In this document: one piece after another, positions 33,303-41,606 of the stretch
How the letters are laid out: every line of letters begins with the position of its first letter
How positions within the stretch are numbered: the stretch's first letter is position 1
Source: Thermosphaera sp.
GTDB taxonomy: Archaea; Thermoproteota; Thermoprotei_A; Sulfolobales; Desulfurococcaceae
Assembly (NCBI GenBank): GCA_038827615.1
Contig: JAWBNK010000002.1
Location: 62,001-126,000, forward strand
Direction: 5' to 3'
DNA length: 64,000 nt
Notes under the pieces: model-generated
The model's input: the letters and a program-made list of their open reading frames with translations, nothing else
Database searches by the model: none
What the model was told of the DNA's origin: nothing
Position numbers and translations under genes: made by a program

Positions 33303-35111
33303 TCAATCGGGAACGTAGTACTCGCCCCTGGATTTCTGCTCGCGGTCCAACACGGATCCCGGCTTGTTTATTCTAGGGCGGCCCGTCTCGCTGTCTTTTC
33401 TAACGGTTATTGAAAGATTCATCAACAAAGTGTTGAATCCCTCCCTAATCCCTAGCGTCTTGCTAGCGAACCCCTCAACAGAGGGTCTTCCAGTGAAAAC
33501 TATCATTTTATCGCTGATGTAGTTTTGAAGCATGAGGTCGTGCTCCACGACTATTGCAGTCTTCCTTTTCTCTTCGATGATCTTCCTTATGACTTTCGCA
33601 ATGATTATCCTCTCCTCGACGTCCAGGTATGCCGAGGGCTCGTCGAGGAGGTAGAGGTCTGCCTCCCTTGCCAGGGAGGTTGCCACGGCGAGCTTCTGGA
33701 GTTCCCCGCCGCTGAGCTCTTCGATCCTCCTGTCGAGCATTCTATTTAGCCTCAGCTTCCTGATCAGCTCGTTGTACAGCCATGAAGCCGGGTTCACGGC
33801 TTCGCTGGAGGCATTCCTGAGGGCTTGGGACACTGTTTCCTCGGCGAAAATCCTCGGCGAGAGCTCTTGGGGTTTAACGCTTACCTTGCCGGCTGATATC
33901 AGGACTTCTCCTTCAACAGGTTTCAGCTCGCCGCTTAAAAGCTTGATGAAAGTCGACTTTCCAACGCCGTTGGGCCCGAGAATCCCGAGAACCTCGCCCG
34001 GGTAGGCTTCCCCCTCCTCCACAACGAGCTTGAACCCCGAGGAAGGGTATTGAAAGATCATCCTCTCCCATTTGAGGACAGGGTATTCGGACTCCTCGAA
34101 GCGCTTCTCAGCCACCTGTATTCTGAACCTCACGGCTTCCGGCCGTATCCGCATGTTCTCGGCTGGGAGGTACCCGTTTAAATAGTGGTTTATGCCGGCT
34201 CTAACCCCGTAGGGCTTCGACGCTATCCCGTAGACCCCCGGCTCACCGTACACGACTACGACGTTGTCGCTTATGTAGTCAAGTATCATGAGGTCGTGCT
34301 CGACCACGACCACGTAGTTCCTTGATGCATCGGTGAACTCTCTTATAGCGTCTGCAACCCTAATCCTCTCTCTCACGTCGAGGTAGCTGCAGGGCTCGTC
34401 GAAGAAGTATGCGTCGGCGTTCTTCAACAGGACTGCGGCCACGAGGAACTTCTGTAGCTCTCCCCCGCTCAGCTCCGAGACCTGGCGGTCGAGAAGGCTC
34501 TTCAAGTTCAATTTTTCAACAACTTCGTTTAACAATCCTCTTTCATCAGCCCTCGTTAAAAGGTCTTTAACGCTCCCCTTCACAACCCTTCTCACCGCTT
34601 CGATATACTGGGGTTTTACAACGCTCTTCAACGAGTTGCTCGCTAGGCGTGAGAAGTAGGTTTGTAGCTCCGTGCCCTTGAAGGCTTTTATCACGCTGTC
34701 CCAGTCGGGCTCGCTCGCGTAGTTTCCGAGATTGGGCTTCAGTTGCCCTGATAATATCTTGATGCTCGTTGTCTTCCCGGCTCCGTTCTTCCCGATTATC
34801 CCGAGTATTCCCCCCGTCTTGGGGACGGGGAGACCGTATAGCTTGAACATGTTTTCCCCGTAGCGGTGAACCAGTTGCTTCTCGAGCTCGTCGGGCACGT
34901 TGACGACTGATATGGCGTTGTACGGGCATTTCTTAACACATATGCCGCATCCAATGCACTTGTCCTCGAAGATGATCGAGTGGGTTTTATCCTCGCTTAG
35001 GTCTACGGCCTTAGTCTTCCTCGTCCTGTTAACAGGGCAGAATCTAATGCACTCCAAGCTACACTTATCGGGTTTACAGTAGTCCCTTTCCACCACCGCA
35101 AGCCTGGTCAT
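33303..35111 (-). CDS. ABCE1/Rli1 ribosome-recycling ATPase
   Basis: A 602-residue soluble twin ABC protein. Two 4Fe-4S clusters are formed by Cys motifs between 12 and 63 (CKPDKCSLECIRFC and CIGCGICVKKCPYN). NBD1 has GKNGAGKTT at 107-115 and LSGGELQ; NBD2 has GPNGVGKST near 380 and LSGGELQ; hinge segments are present. It splits ribosomes after termination. All catalytic motifs are intact. Confidence 0.97.
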   Translation of the reverse strand: MTRLAVVERDYCKPDKCSLECIRFCPVNRTRKTKAVDLSEDKTHSIIFEDKCIGCGICVKKCPYNAISVVNVPDELEKQLVHRYGENMFKLYGLPVPKTGGILGIIGKNGAGKTTSIKILSGQLKPNLGNYASEPDWDSVIKAFKGTELQTYFSRLASNSLKSVVKPQYIEAVRRVVKGSVKDLLTRADERGLLNEVVEKLNLKSLLDRQVSELSGGELQKFLVAAVLLKNADAYFFDEPCSYLDVRERIRVADAIREFTDASRNYVVVVEHDLMILDYISDNVVVVYGEPGVYGIASKPYGVRAGINHYLNGYLPAENMRIRPEAVRFRIQVAEKRFEESEYPVLKWERMIFQYPSSGFKLVVEEGEAYPGEVLGILGPNGVGKSTFIKLLSGELKPVEGEVLISAGKVSVKPQELSPRIFAEETVSQALRNASSEAVNPASWLYNELIRKLRLNRMLDRRIEELSGGELQKLAVATSLAREADLYLLDEPSAYLDVEERIIIAKVIRKIIEEKRKTAIVVEHDLMLQNYISDKMIVFTGRPSVEGFASKTLGIREGFNTLLMNLSITVRKDSETGRPRINKPGSVLDREQKSRGEYYVPD

Positions 35112-35228
35112 AATCCACCGCCTTCCACGTCTCCGCCGGCCTCCTTTAGTCTAGAGGAGCACTCAGCCCCGGATCCAAGGCTATTTGTTCAAGCCACCTA
35201 TAATAGGATTTGAAAACCTATTTTATAA

Positions 35229-35288
35229 TTGATGAAGAATGGTGACGGCTCTGAACTCAATCGTGATGAGGAAGCATAATAGCTGATT
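35229..35288 (+). ncRNA. box C/D guide sRNA (candidate 4)
   Basis: C TTGATGA (35229-35235), D' CTGA (35251-35254), C' GTGATGA (35263-35269, perfect) and D CTGA (35283-35286). The C'-D spacer is 13 nt, C-D' 15 nt, and the D'-C' gap 8 nt. A CCTATAATAGG element at about 35197-35207 sits near -25. The guides read complementary to CUAUUAUGCUU and AGCCGUCACCAU; I could not match these to rRNA or tRNA from memory. It lies in the spacer after the TFS-like gene, on the opposite strand. Confidence 0.6.
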
Positions 35289-35626
35289 TAATCTCCCTCA
35301 CCGGCTTCTCCTTCCTCGGCTGCGAACTCCTCGAGGAATATTTCATAGTACTCTTGGAGCATCTCCCTCTCCTCGGGAGTGAGGCCCGAGGCCTTGCTCT
35401 CAGTGGCCTTCGCAGTCACGACCCTCTTGCTCGACTCAACCTGGTATTTCAAACCATATTTCTCCAAGTCCTTCTTGGTCGCCTTAACCTCGTAGCCGCA
35501 CCTGCTACACTTGAAGAACACTTCATTATCCTTCTTAACAGGCATCATGGGTCCGCCGCATCTCGGGCAGAACTTTACCACGTAATTCACCACGTGATTC
35601 TTGACTTCTATTATTGTTATTTTCAC
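35288..35626 (-). CDS. TFS/RPB9-like zinc-ribbon protein lacking the catalytic C-terminal ribbon
   Basis: A 112-residue protein. Its N-terminal part, VKFCPRCGGPMMPVKKDNEVFFKCSRCGYEV, matches the N-terminal ribbon of archaeal transcript-cleavage factor TFS/RNA polymerase subunit M. The second half is a charged helix with an acidic tail, with no second zinc ribbon and no DE dipeptide needed for RNA cleavage. It may be an RNA-polymerase-associated protein without nuclease function. A GTG closer to VKFC is a possible start. Confidence 0.72.
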   Translation of the reverse strand: MKITIIEVKNHVVNYVVKFCPRCGGPMMPVKKDNEVFFKCSRCGYEVKATKKDLEKYGLKYQVESSKRVVTAKATESKASGLTPEEREMLQEYYEIFLEEFAAEEGEAGEGD

Positions 35627-35727
35627 CGCATTATAAAGATTTCTAATCCCCGCCGACCCTTACTCGGTGAAACATTTTAAAACCCGCTTACAATATGGTA
35701 TGTGATAGTTATCAAGCGGTGATGCTT

Positions 35728-35931
35728 ATGGGTAAGATAAGGATTAGAGTCGTGAAGAGAACAGCTAGGGAACTACTGGAGAAGTACCCGGATTTATTTA
35801 CACGAGACTTCGAGCAAAACAAGACCCTGGTCTCCAGGCTCGTTGAAACACAGTCCAAGAAAATGAGAAACCTCGTAGCCGGCTACGTCACCCACCTCGT
35901 GGCTGTTAAGGAGAAGAAGGCTAAAGCCTGA
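35728..35931 (+). CDS. rps17e: 30S ribosomal protein S17e
   Basis: About 67 residues: MGKIRIRVVKRTARELLEKYPDLFT and the helix region TKKLVSRL-like LVSRLVETQSKKMRNLVAGYVTHL. It matches archaeal/eukaryal S17e. ATG 35728 is chosen over the TTG/GTG region at 35695 because GGTGAT lies 4 bases upstream and the family begins MGK. It is followed 11 bases later by the Cgi121-like gene. Confidence 0.95.
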   Translation: MGKIRIRVVKRTARELLEKYPDLFTRDFEQNKTLVSRLVETQSKKMRNLVAGYVTHLVAVKEKKAKA

Positions 35932-35942
35932 GAGGCCTGGTT

Positions 35943-36446
35943 TTGCAGGCTTCAAGCTCCTCAAGCGTAGATTTCTCCGCCTCCACTGGGGAGGGAGGCT
36001 TCCTCCTGAGGATCAGCGGAGTCGAGTTGAAGCTTTTCATATACAAGTGTGTTAAGAAGCGTGGAGACCTCGACGAGGAGCTGGCCGCGAGGAAACTCTC
36101 CCCCGACAAGCCCGTGACAATCCTCCCCGCGTCCATGCTTAAGACTCCTCTCCAACTGTTTCAAGCAGCGGCGCACTACGTGATTTACAGGGAGGAGCTC
36201 TCCAGGTTTAAGAACAAAGGGCTCCTCCTGTTGCTCCTTGCAACGGGTCACACGCAGATTAACGAGCTGGTAACCGACCTGAGAAGGCACTACGCGGTAA
36301 GCAACGACTACTTCGTCATATCGCTCGGGGACGAGGGCTTCGATAAAACAGGGTGCGTGGGCTTCAAGGATTATGATTTGAGCCTTGACGAGGAATCTTA
36401 CAATATTCTGGCAAAAAACGTTAGTAGTTTGTTATCCCTGCTGTAG
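35943..36446 (+). CDS. KEOPS subunit Cgi121-like protein
   Basis: A 167-residue protein. The middle part (AAHYVIYREELSRFKNKGLLLLLLATGHTQINELVTDLRRHYAV) resembles Cgi121, where a helix and an LL-x-a-GxxQI segment are conserved; the late FVISLGDEGFDK fits too. Cgi121 recruits tRNA to the KEOPS complex for t6A synthesis. TTG 35943 follows the S17e stop by 11 bases, so it is co-transcribed with a ribosomal gene. The Ser-rich first 15 residues may not be translated. Similarity is by eye only. Confidence 0.6.
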   Translation: MQASSSSSVDFSASTGEGGFLLRISGVELKLFIYKCVKKRGDLDEELAARKLSPDKPVTILPASMLKTPLQLFQAAAHYVIYREELSRFKNKGLLLLLLATGHTQINELVTDLRRHYAVSNDYFVISLGDEGFDKTGCVGFKDYDLSLDEESYNILAKNVSSLLSLL

Positions 36447-36448
36447 CT

Positions 36449-36544
36449 CTACCACTCCTCTTCCTCCCACTCTTCCTCCCATTCTTCCTCTTCTTCCCAC
36501 CACTCCTCTTCCCATTCCTCCTCGAACCAGACCAAGCCCTGCAC
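36449..36544 (-). CDS. 31-residue Glu/Trp microprotein
   Basis: A tiny ORF, GTG start, TAG stop. After MQGLVWF it is built only of Glu and Trp: 18 Glu and 7 Trp in 31 residues, in runs of EEEW type. GGAG lies about 11 bases upstream and a TATTTAAAA element (minus strand TTTTAAATA, about 36582-36590) is at promoter distance, with no other gene to serve there. The alternation of codons GAG/GAA argues against a simple DNA repeat. Function unknown; an acidic tail mimic or nucleic-acid mimic is possible. Confidence 0.5.
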   Translation of the reverse strand: MQGLVWFEEEWEEEWWEEEEEWEEEWEEEEW

Positions 36545-36625
36545 CTCGCTTATTATCTCCTGTTAAAAATTGGTTGGAACCAGGTATTTAAAACTATGTT
36601 TCGAAAACAAGCCGGGAGGAACGAT

Positions 36626-37876
36626 TCAGGAGAGCTCGTTGAACGTTAAAACCACTAGGTCGCGGGGCTTGTCATCAACGTTGCCGAGCCTCGCTCCAAC
36701 GACAACCTTAACGTTTTTCTCTGCAGCCGCGCTCACCAACCTTTGAGTTATAACGCCGTCTACAAGTACTCCGTGGATGCTTCCCGGTTGCGCGCTGTCT
36801 ATTTCATTGAATATTTCTCTAGCGGGGATCCTCTTCAACGGGTTCCAGTTTTGATCATAGATTACTGCCTCGAGAGTCCCATATAAAGCCTTGACCTCCT
36901 CGGCTATCCTACCCGGGAGGACGATGACCTCCTCCTTCTCGACCGGCGGAGGCGGTTGCGGCGGAGCCTCCTCTCTAGCCTCCACCGGCTTCGCCTCGGC
37001 CGGGAGCTTGTGGAGCTTCTGTTGCACCTGGAGCAGGTGTTGAGCCTCCTTGCTACCCTGCTTGGCGAGGTTGTTCAAGTAGTCGAATACGCTTACGCTT
37101 TTAGACAAGGCCTCTTCCACTTCCCTCCCGGTCAGCTCTTCTACCTCCCTGCCAGCCGGCGCTCTAGCTATGGAGTCTACCTTAAGGTTTCTCAGGACTT
37201 CCTTCAGTATCAAGTCTCCGCCGTGGTCTCCGTCGACGAAGAGGACGATCTTCTTGGTTTCTGCAAGCTTCTTCAAGGTCTCGGGGACTTTTCTCGCTCC
37301 CCCGATCGCTATGACGTTGTTAATCCCGTACCTAAGCAGGTTTATTACGTCGGCCCTTCCCTCAACCAGTATTAAAGTGTCCGACTTGTCGACGTCGGGC
37401 CCGGCCGGCAACTCCTCTGGACCATAGCTAACCGGCTCCGGAGCTCTAAGCATTTCCTGAATACTCTTTATGATCTCCCTGACGTCCGGGGCCTTCTCCT
37501 TGCTCCACTTCCTCAGTATTTCCTCGGCCCTCTCCATGATCTTCTTTATCTTCTCAAGCCTCAAGTCAACGATGTCGACAATCCTCAGCGAAGCATCATA
37601 GGGTCCAACCTTGTCAACGCTCTCTATTAATGCTGCGAGGAGAGCGGTTTCAACCCTGTCCAGGTTGCTTGGTATGAGGATTTCTCCAAGGGTTTTGCTC
37701 CCCTGGATCTTTGTGTTGACTTGAATCCTCCCTATCCTACCCTTGTCCTGGAGCTGGCGGAGGTCGAACTGATCGCCGAGGAGTCCCTCGGTTTGACCGA
37801 ATATTGCGCCGACGATGTCGTGCTTCTCGACAACGCCGTCTATCTCTATCCTCGCCTTTATCAAATACTTGCTCAT
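36626..37876 (-). CDS. dnaG: archaeal DnaG-like primase/exosome subunit
   Basis: A 416-residue protein with the Toprim domain: DTLILVEGRADVINLLRYGI near 168-187, GGARKVPETL, and LFVDGDHGGDLI near 213-224. An N-terminal helical domain (residues 1-160) and a C-terminal alpha/beta domain flank it, with a Pro/Glu linker (EEAPPQPPPPVEKEE). Archaeal DnaG is mostly an RNA exosome cap protein with poly(A) affinity and can show primase activity. The length is normal. Confidence 0.95.
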   Translation of the reverse strand: MSKYLIKARIEIDGVVEKHDIVGAIFGQTEGLLGDQFDLRQLQDKGRIGRIQVNTKIQGSKTLGEILIPSNLDRVETALLAALIESVDKVGPYDASLRIVDIVDLRLEKIKKIMERAEEILRKWSKEKAPDVREIIKSIQEMLRAPEPVSYGPEELPAGPDVDKSDTLILVEGRADVINLLRYGINNVIAIGGARKVPETLKKLAETKKIVLFVDGDHGGDLILKEVLRNLKVDSIARAPAGREVEELTGREVEEALSKSVSVFDYLNNLAKQGSKEAQHLLQVQQKLHKLPAEAKPVEAREEAPPQPPPPVEKEEVIVLPGRIAEEVKALYGTLEAVIYDQNWNPLKRIPAREIFNEIDSAQPGSIHGVLVDGVITQRLVSAAAEKNVKVVVGARLGNVDDKPRDLVVLTFNELS

Positions 37877-37960
37877 TTAATCACCTATTGCCCCTGGTTA
37901 AAGGATTTATCAATACCGTATAATAAGACTATGTACTCGCGCATTGACTGCATTAAAAAC

Positions 37961-38149
37961 CTAGACAATCCTAACCCTGTTTACCTTCTTATTAGCCCAC
38001 GAATATCTTCTCATTCTCTTGCTACGCCCATAGCCGCATGCAGCACAGTATCCTTTCGAGACATTGAAGCTGTGTCTCCCGCACCTCCTGCACCTAATGT
38101 GCGTCTTACCCCTGCTCTTCTTGCCCATGCTTGATGTTCCCTTGGTCAA
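37961..38149 (-). CDS. rpl37e: 50S ribosomal protein L37e
   Basis: 62 residues: [20 protein letters not shown] start, zinc finger [22 protein letters not shown], and a basic tail. It is the standard length for archaeal L37e. The TTG start is preceded by GGTGG 7 bases away and matches the conserved MTKGT opening. It follows the Lsm gene by 14 bases, a conserved archaeal pair. Confidence 0.97.
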   Translation of the reverse strand: MTKGTSSMGKKSRGKTHIRCRRCGRHSFNVSKGYCAACGYGRSKRMRRYSWANKKVNRVRIV

Positions 38150-38163
38150 TTAGACCACCTTCA

Positions 38164-38400
38164 TCACTCAGTTATAGGTGATATGAACACTACGGTGTCT
38201 CCTCTTATCACAACCGTGCCCAGCTTCCTAGTATCTCCTCCCTCTTTAATCTCCTCCACGTCATCCAGCACGATGTTTAAGTGCTGGTCGTAGCTCCTGA
38301 GCTTTCCGCGAAGGGTTATATCGTCTTTAATCTTGATCAAGACTATGTTTCCAATGTTTTCCTCGAGCATCTTGTGCGCCGTCTCGCTCAATACCCGCAC
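38164..38400 (-). CDS. Sm-like protein (Lsm/SmAP)
   Basis: A 78-residue protein with the Sm1 motif (NIVLIKIKDDITLRGKLRSYDQHLNIVLDDVEE) and the Sm2 motif (GTVVIRGDTVVFISP). It assembles as a ring that binds U-rich RNA, acting in tRNA and sRNA metabolism. It is operon partner of L37e. Confidence 0.96.
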   Translation of the reverse strand: MRVLSETAHKMLEENIGNIVLIKIKDDITLRGKLRSYDQHLNIVLDDVEEIKEGGDTRKLGTVVIRGDTVVFISPITE

Positions 38401-38489
38401 CTCAATCGCTAATGCTTAACGAATCTACATGTTTAAAATACTTGGTATCCTTAAATACTTAGCGATCAACTTGTTAAACGTGGTTTTAA

Positions 38490-38975
38490 ATGGTGAAGAG
38501 ATACCCTTTGTCGAAAAAAGAGCGCAGGAAGCTGTGGGAAGAGCTATCGTATATGGGGGATTTTAGTATCAGTGATGAAGCGCTAGTGGAATACTACCAG
38601 GATGAGAACGGTGAGAGAATACTCGTGAACGGTGAAGCAGCCTTCTTCAAGCTCGGGGACAAGTGGATACCTCATTTAAGGTTCGTCTTGAAGAATCTCG
38701 ATGCATTAAGCCTCCCGAGGATCCTCGTGGACAAGGGGGCGATGCAAGCACTGCTTAGGGGGGCGGACTTAATGGCGCCGGGGATTAAAGCCATTGAAGG
38801 AGCCTTCAGAGAGGGCGACATCGTCGTGATCTGCGAGTTCGAGTCCAGGAAGCCTTTCGCCATCGGGAGAGCCCTGGCCCCGTCCGACCCGATCACTAAG
38901 GGCGAGTTGAGGAGGGGAAAGGTTGTCGAGAACATACACTACTTCAACGACGAGTTCTGGAGGCACGGCCCCTGA
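38490..38975 (+). CDS. PUA-domain RNA-binding protein (MCT-1/Tma20-like)
   Basis: A 161-residue protein. The N-terminal helical part (KRYPLSKKERRKLWEELSYMG) precedes a C-terminal PUA domain: ILVDKGAMQALLRGADLMAPGIKAIEGAFREGDIVVICEFESRKPFAIGRAL. Such proteins bind rRNA or tRNA; the eukaryotic relatives MCT-1/Tma20 act in translation re-initiation. TTTTAA abuts the ATG and a TATA-like TTAAATACTT lies about 35 bases upstream, so the mRNA is probably leaderless. Confidence 0.87.
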   Translation: MVKRYPLSKKERRKLWEELSYMGDFSISDEALVEYYQDENGERILVNGEAAFFKLGDKWIPHLRFVLKNLDALSLPRILVDKGAMQALLRGADLMAPGIKAIEGAFREGDIVVICEFESRKPFAIGRALAPSDPITKGELRRGKVVENIHYFNDEFWRHGP

Positions 38976-39055
38976 GGCCGCGGCCACCATTAACATTTAA
39001 AACGTGTCTAAATATAGGTTAGAAACCTGGATTAAACGAGAAAAAGGTGAGCAAT

Positions 39056-39763
39056 ATGCCTTTCAACCCTGGAGACTTCATACTAGTAGAGTATGTCGTA
39101 AGGATTAAGGAGACCGGGACACTGCTCGACACCACCGACCAGGAGTTAGCCAAGAAGGAAAACATCTACGAAGCAGACAAGCTCTACGGTCCATCCCTAG
39201 TAGTCCTTGGCAGAGGATGGATGAACGAGCTCGTTGAGCAGGAACTCATGAAGATGGATGTGAACGAGGAGAAGGAGATCGAAGTGCCGCCTGAGAGGGG
39301 CTTCGGCGAGAGGGATTCGAGCAAGGTGAAGACTTTCAGCTTGAAGGAGTTTCAGAGGAGGGGGTACAGCTTAAACGTTGGAGACGTCGTGGAGGTCGGC
39401 GGAGTCAAGGGCGTGGTTAAAAGCATAAGCGGGGGTAGGGTGGTGATCGACTTCAACCACCCGCTGGCTGGGAAGACCCTGGTCTACAAGGTGAAAGTTG
39501 TGGGCAAGATCGAGGACTTCAAGGACAAGGTTAAAGCGCTCGCGTCGAGGCACTTGTCGATAGTGAGCAACGATATCGACGTCTCCTATGATGAGGGAGA
39601 GAAGAAGTTGCTCGTGGGTATACCGGGGAAGTACTTGTCTAGGAGGGAGCTCAACTACTCTAAGATATCCCTAGCCACAGACTTGTTCGACCTATTCAAG
39701 GATGCTGTCGAAAAACTAGTGTTCCAGGAGACGCTGTCGAGGACGATGCCCGAGTCAAGCTAA
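39056..39763 (+). CDS. FKBP-type peptidyl-prolyl isomerase (SlyD-like)
   Basis: About 235 residues. It has an FKBP domain with the inserted flap typical of archaeal long FKBPs: [57 protein letters not shown] and [22 protein letters not shown] further 80-residue C-terminal domain follows. It is a cytosolic folding helper. ATG 39056 is chosen because GGTGA ends 5 bases upstream; GTG 39047 is inside that site. It overlaps the end of the convergent egsA gene by 4 bases. Confidence 0.92.
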   Translation: MPFNPGDFILVEYVVRIKETGTLLDTTDQELAKKENIYEADKLYGPSLVVLGRGWMNELVEQELMKMDVNEEKEIEVPPERGFGERDSSKVKTFSLKEFQRRGYSLNVGDVVEVGGVKGVVKSISGGRVVIDFNHPLAGKTLVYKVKVVGKIEDFKDKVKALASRHLSIVSNDIDVSYDEGEKKLLVGIPGKYLSRRELNYSKISLATDLFDLFKDAVEKLVFQETLSRTMPESS

Positions 39764-40824
39764 ATGACTCCTGTCTCCCTAGCCAGCTTGTAAGCGGCTT
39801 CACGCGTTAAACCCTTTTCCCCCAGTATCGTGTATCTATCCGGCCTTATTGAGTGCGCCAGCGTTAGTGCTTCAACTATCTTCTCCGGCTCAACGCCTAG
39901 TTCGTAAGCATTAGTTGGCAACCCCACTTTCTTCAGGACTCTCCTAACTCTCCTCCACGAGGAGTCGCCGTGTAGGTAAAGCATCATCACTGTCCCGAGG
40001 GCGACCTGCTCCCCGTGGAGGGCCTTCCCCGGCGCCACTATGTCGAGGGCGTGGCTGAACAAGTGCTCGCTACCGCTTGCGGGCCTGCTCGAACCAGCTA
40101 TGCACATCGCAACTCCAGCGCTAACTAACGCTTCAACCAGGATCCTTATGCCCTCGAGGCTTCCGCTCGCTATTATTTCATGGAATTTCAACACGTGTTT
40201 AGCGCTCATCAACGCCAACTGCGCGGCATACTCTCCATAGTATTCTCCCCTGAGCCTGTGGGCGAGGGCCCAGTCTTTAACTGCGACCAGCTTGCCGACC
40301 AAGTCGCCGAATCCAGCGAGCACAAGCCTCCTGGGGGCTTTGGCGATTACCTCGATATCAGCGATCACGGCGTAGGGGGTTTTAGTGTATATGCTCGTCG
40401 GCTTCCCAGTCCCCTTGAGGCTTGCGAAGGGGCTCGCGATCCCGTCGTGGCTTGGAGTTGTTGGAATGCTAACCATGATCGAACCTGTCTCCTTGGCCAC
40501 GTATTTTGCAACGTCGATAACCTTGCCCCCTCCAACCCCTATGACCGCGTCAACTCGTCTCTCCCTCGCTTTCTCAGCGATAACCTCCGCAGTGGACACC
40601 ATGGCGTTAGGAGCCCTCCACACGTACACGTCCCTGCTCGCCCTCAAAGCCTCGTCAACTCTTTTTCCAGCCAGCTCGTAGGTTAGCTCGCCGGTTATCA
40701 GCCCCACTTTTCCAACCGAGGAAGGGAGTAGTTCAACCACCTTATCTATTACTCCATGCCCCACGATCACCTTCAAGGGGAGGGTTATCTCGTGAATGTT
40801 GTGCAAGACATCATCCTCCAGCAC
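39760..40824 (-). CDS. egsA: sn-glycerol-1-phosphate dehydrogenase
   Basis: A 354-residue NAD(P)-dependent enzyme that makes sn-glycerol-1-phosphate from DHAP, the first step of archaeal ether lipids. [15 protein letters not shown] (nucleotide site, 96-110), [17 protein letters not shown] with Asp127 as metal ligand, and [12 protein letters not shown] plus the late LHGEQVALG with His ligands are all visible. It is divergent from psmB across a 62-base spacer that contains an inverted repeat. Confidence 0.96.
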   Translation of the reverse strand: MLEDDVLHNIHEITLPLKVIVGHGVIDKVVELLPSSVGKVGLITGELTYELAGKRVDEALRASRDVYVWRAPNAMVSTAEVIAEKARERRVDAVIGVGGGKVIDVAKYVAKETGSIMVSIPTTPSHDGIASPFASLKGTGKPTSIYTKTPYAVIADIEVIAKAPRRLVLAGFGDLVGKLVAVKDWALAHRLRGEYYGEYAAQLALMSAKHVLKFHEIIASGSLEGIRILVEALVSAGVAMCIAGSSRPASGSEHLFSHALDIVAPGKALHGEQVALGTVMMLYLHGDSSWRRVRRVLKKVGLPTNAYELGVEPEKIVEALTLAHSIRPDRYTILGEKGLTREAAYKLARETGVI

Positions 40825-40843
40825 TGCGAATGATATATTTAAA

Positions 40844-40873
40844 CCCGCTTAATAATCCTCAATAATAAGCGGG
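40844..40873. repeat. inverted repeat in the egsA-psmB divergent promoter region
   Basis: CCCGCTTA (40844-40851) and TAAGCGGG (40866-40873) form a perfect 8-bp inverted repeat with a 14-base AT-rich spacer. It lies immediately after a TATATTTAAA box (about 40834-40843) on the psmB side. It could be an operator or an mRNA hairpin in the psmB leader. Confidence 0.45.
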
Positions 40874-40886
40874 AGACGGTGGCGTT

Positions 40887-41507
40887 ATGGAGAAGGCTGT
40901 TTCAAAGACTACGACGGTTGGACTTATAGCCGGGGGTTACGTGGTCCTTGCAGCGGATAAGAGGGCTACTGCTGGTCCAATGGTGTATCATAAGCGCGTG
41001 AAGAAGATAATGGAGATCACGCCTTACTCGGCGATGACTATTTCTGGACTAGTGGCGGATGCTCAGTTCATTGTCGAGAACGCTAAGTTCATTGCGAAGG
41101 AATACGAGGTTAAGATGGGCAAGAAAATCACCATAGACGCGCTGGCGAATAGGATATCCCTGATCCTATCAGCCTATCTCAGGTATTCACCATTCATAGT
41201 TCAGCTTCTGCTTGGAGGAGTCGATGATGAGGGAGCTAAGCTTTACTACATGGACTTGTACGGTAGTGTTTCGAGAGAGAAGTACATGTCCACCGGTAGC
41301 GGCTCCCCAGTAGCATTCGGCGTCTTAGAGCAGGGGTATCGGGATGGTATGAGCCTCGAGGAGGCCAAGGAGCTCGCCTTCAAAGCTGTTTCCTCAGCAA
41401 TCATGAGGGACAGCTTCACTGGTGAAGGAGTCGACATCTTGGTCATAGGTCCTGAAGGGGTTTTCGAGGAGACCAGGTTGTTCAAGAAAACCATTACAAC
41501 GGTTTAA
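40887..41507 (+). CDS. psmB: 20S proteasome beta subunit, catalytic type
   Basis: A 206-residue Ntn hydrolase subunit. A 7-residue propeptide precedes TTTVGL, so Thr8 becomes Thr1 after processing. Counting from it, Asp17 (in AADKRA) and Lys33 (in VKKIME) are in place and GSGSPVAFG gives the usual Ser129 region. All catalytic residues are present. A second beta gene without Thr1 lies at 53581, so this is the active partner. RBS GGTGG precedes the ATG. Confidence 0.96.
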   Translation: MEKAVSKTTTVGLIAGGYVVLAADKRATAGPMVYHKRVKKIMEITPYSAMTISGLVADAQFIVENAKFIAKEYEVKMGKKITIDALANRISLILSAYLRYSPFIVQLLLGGVDDEGAKLYYMDLYGSVSREKYMSTGSGSPVAFGVLEQGYRDGMSLEEAKELAFKAVSSAIMRDSFTGEGVDILVIGPEGVFEETRLFKKTITTV

Positions 41508-41606
41508 ACGTGGAAACACTTATAAGCTTGTTTTAATATGTTTTCCATCGCTGACGCCTAATAGTAGTTTTCTAAGCTCTTTAAACCGTGAAGAAAGGGA
41601 TGAATT

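Noticed and set aside
40887-41507. Idea that the two beta subunits are redundant catalytic copies
   Set aside because: Position-by-position counting shows that only this one has Thr1; the other has Gly.
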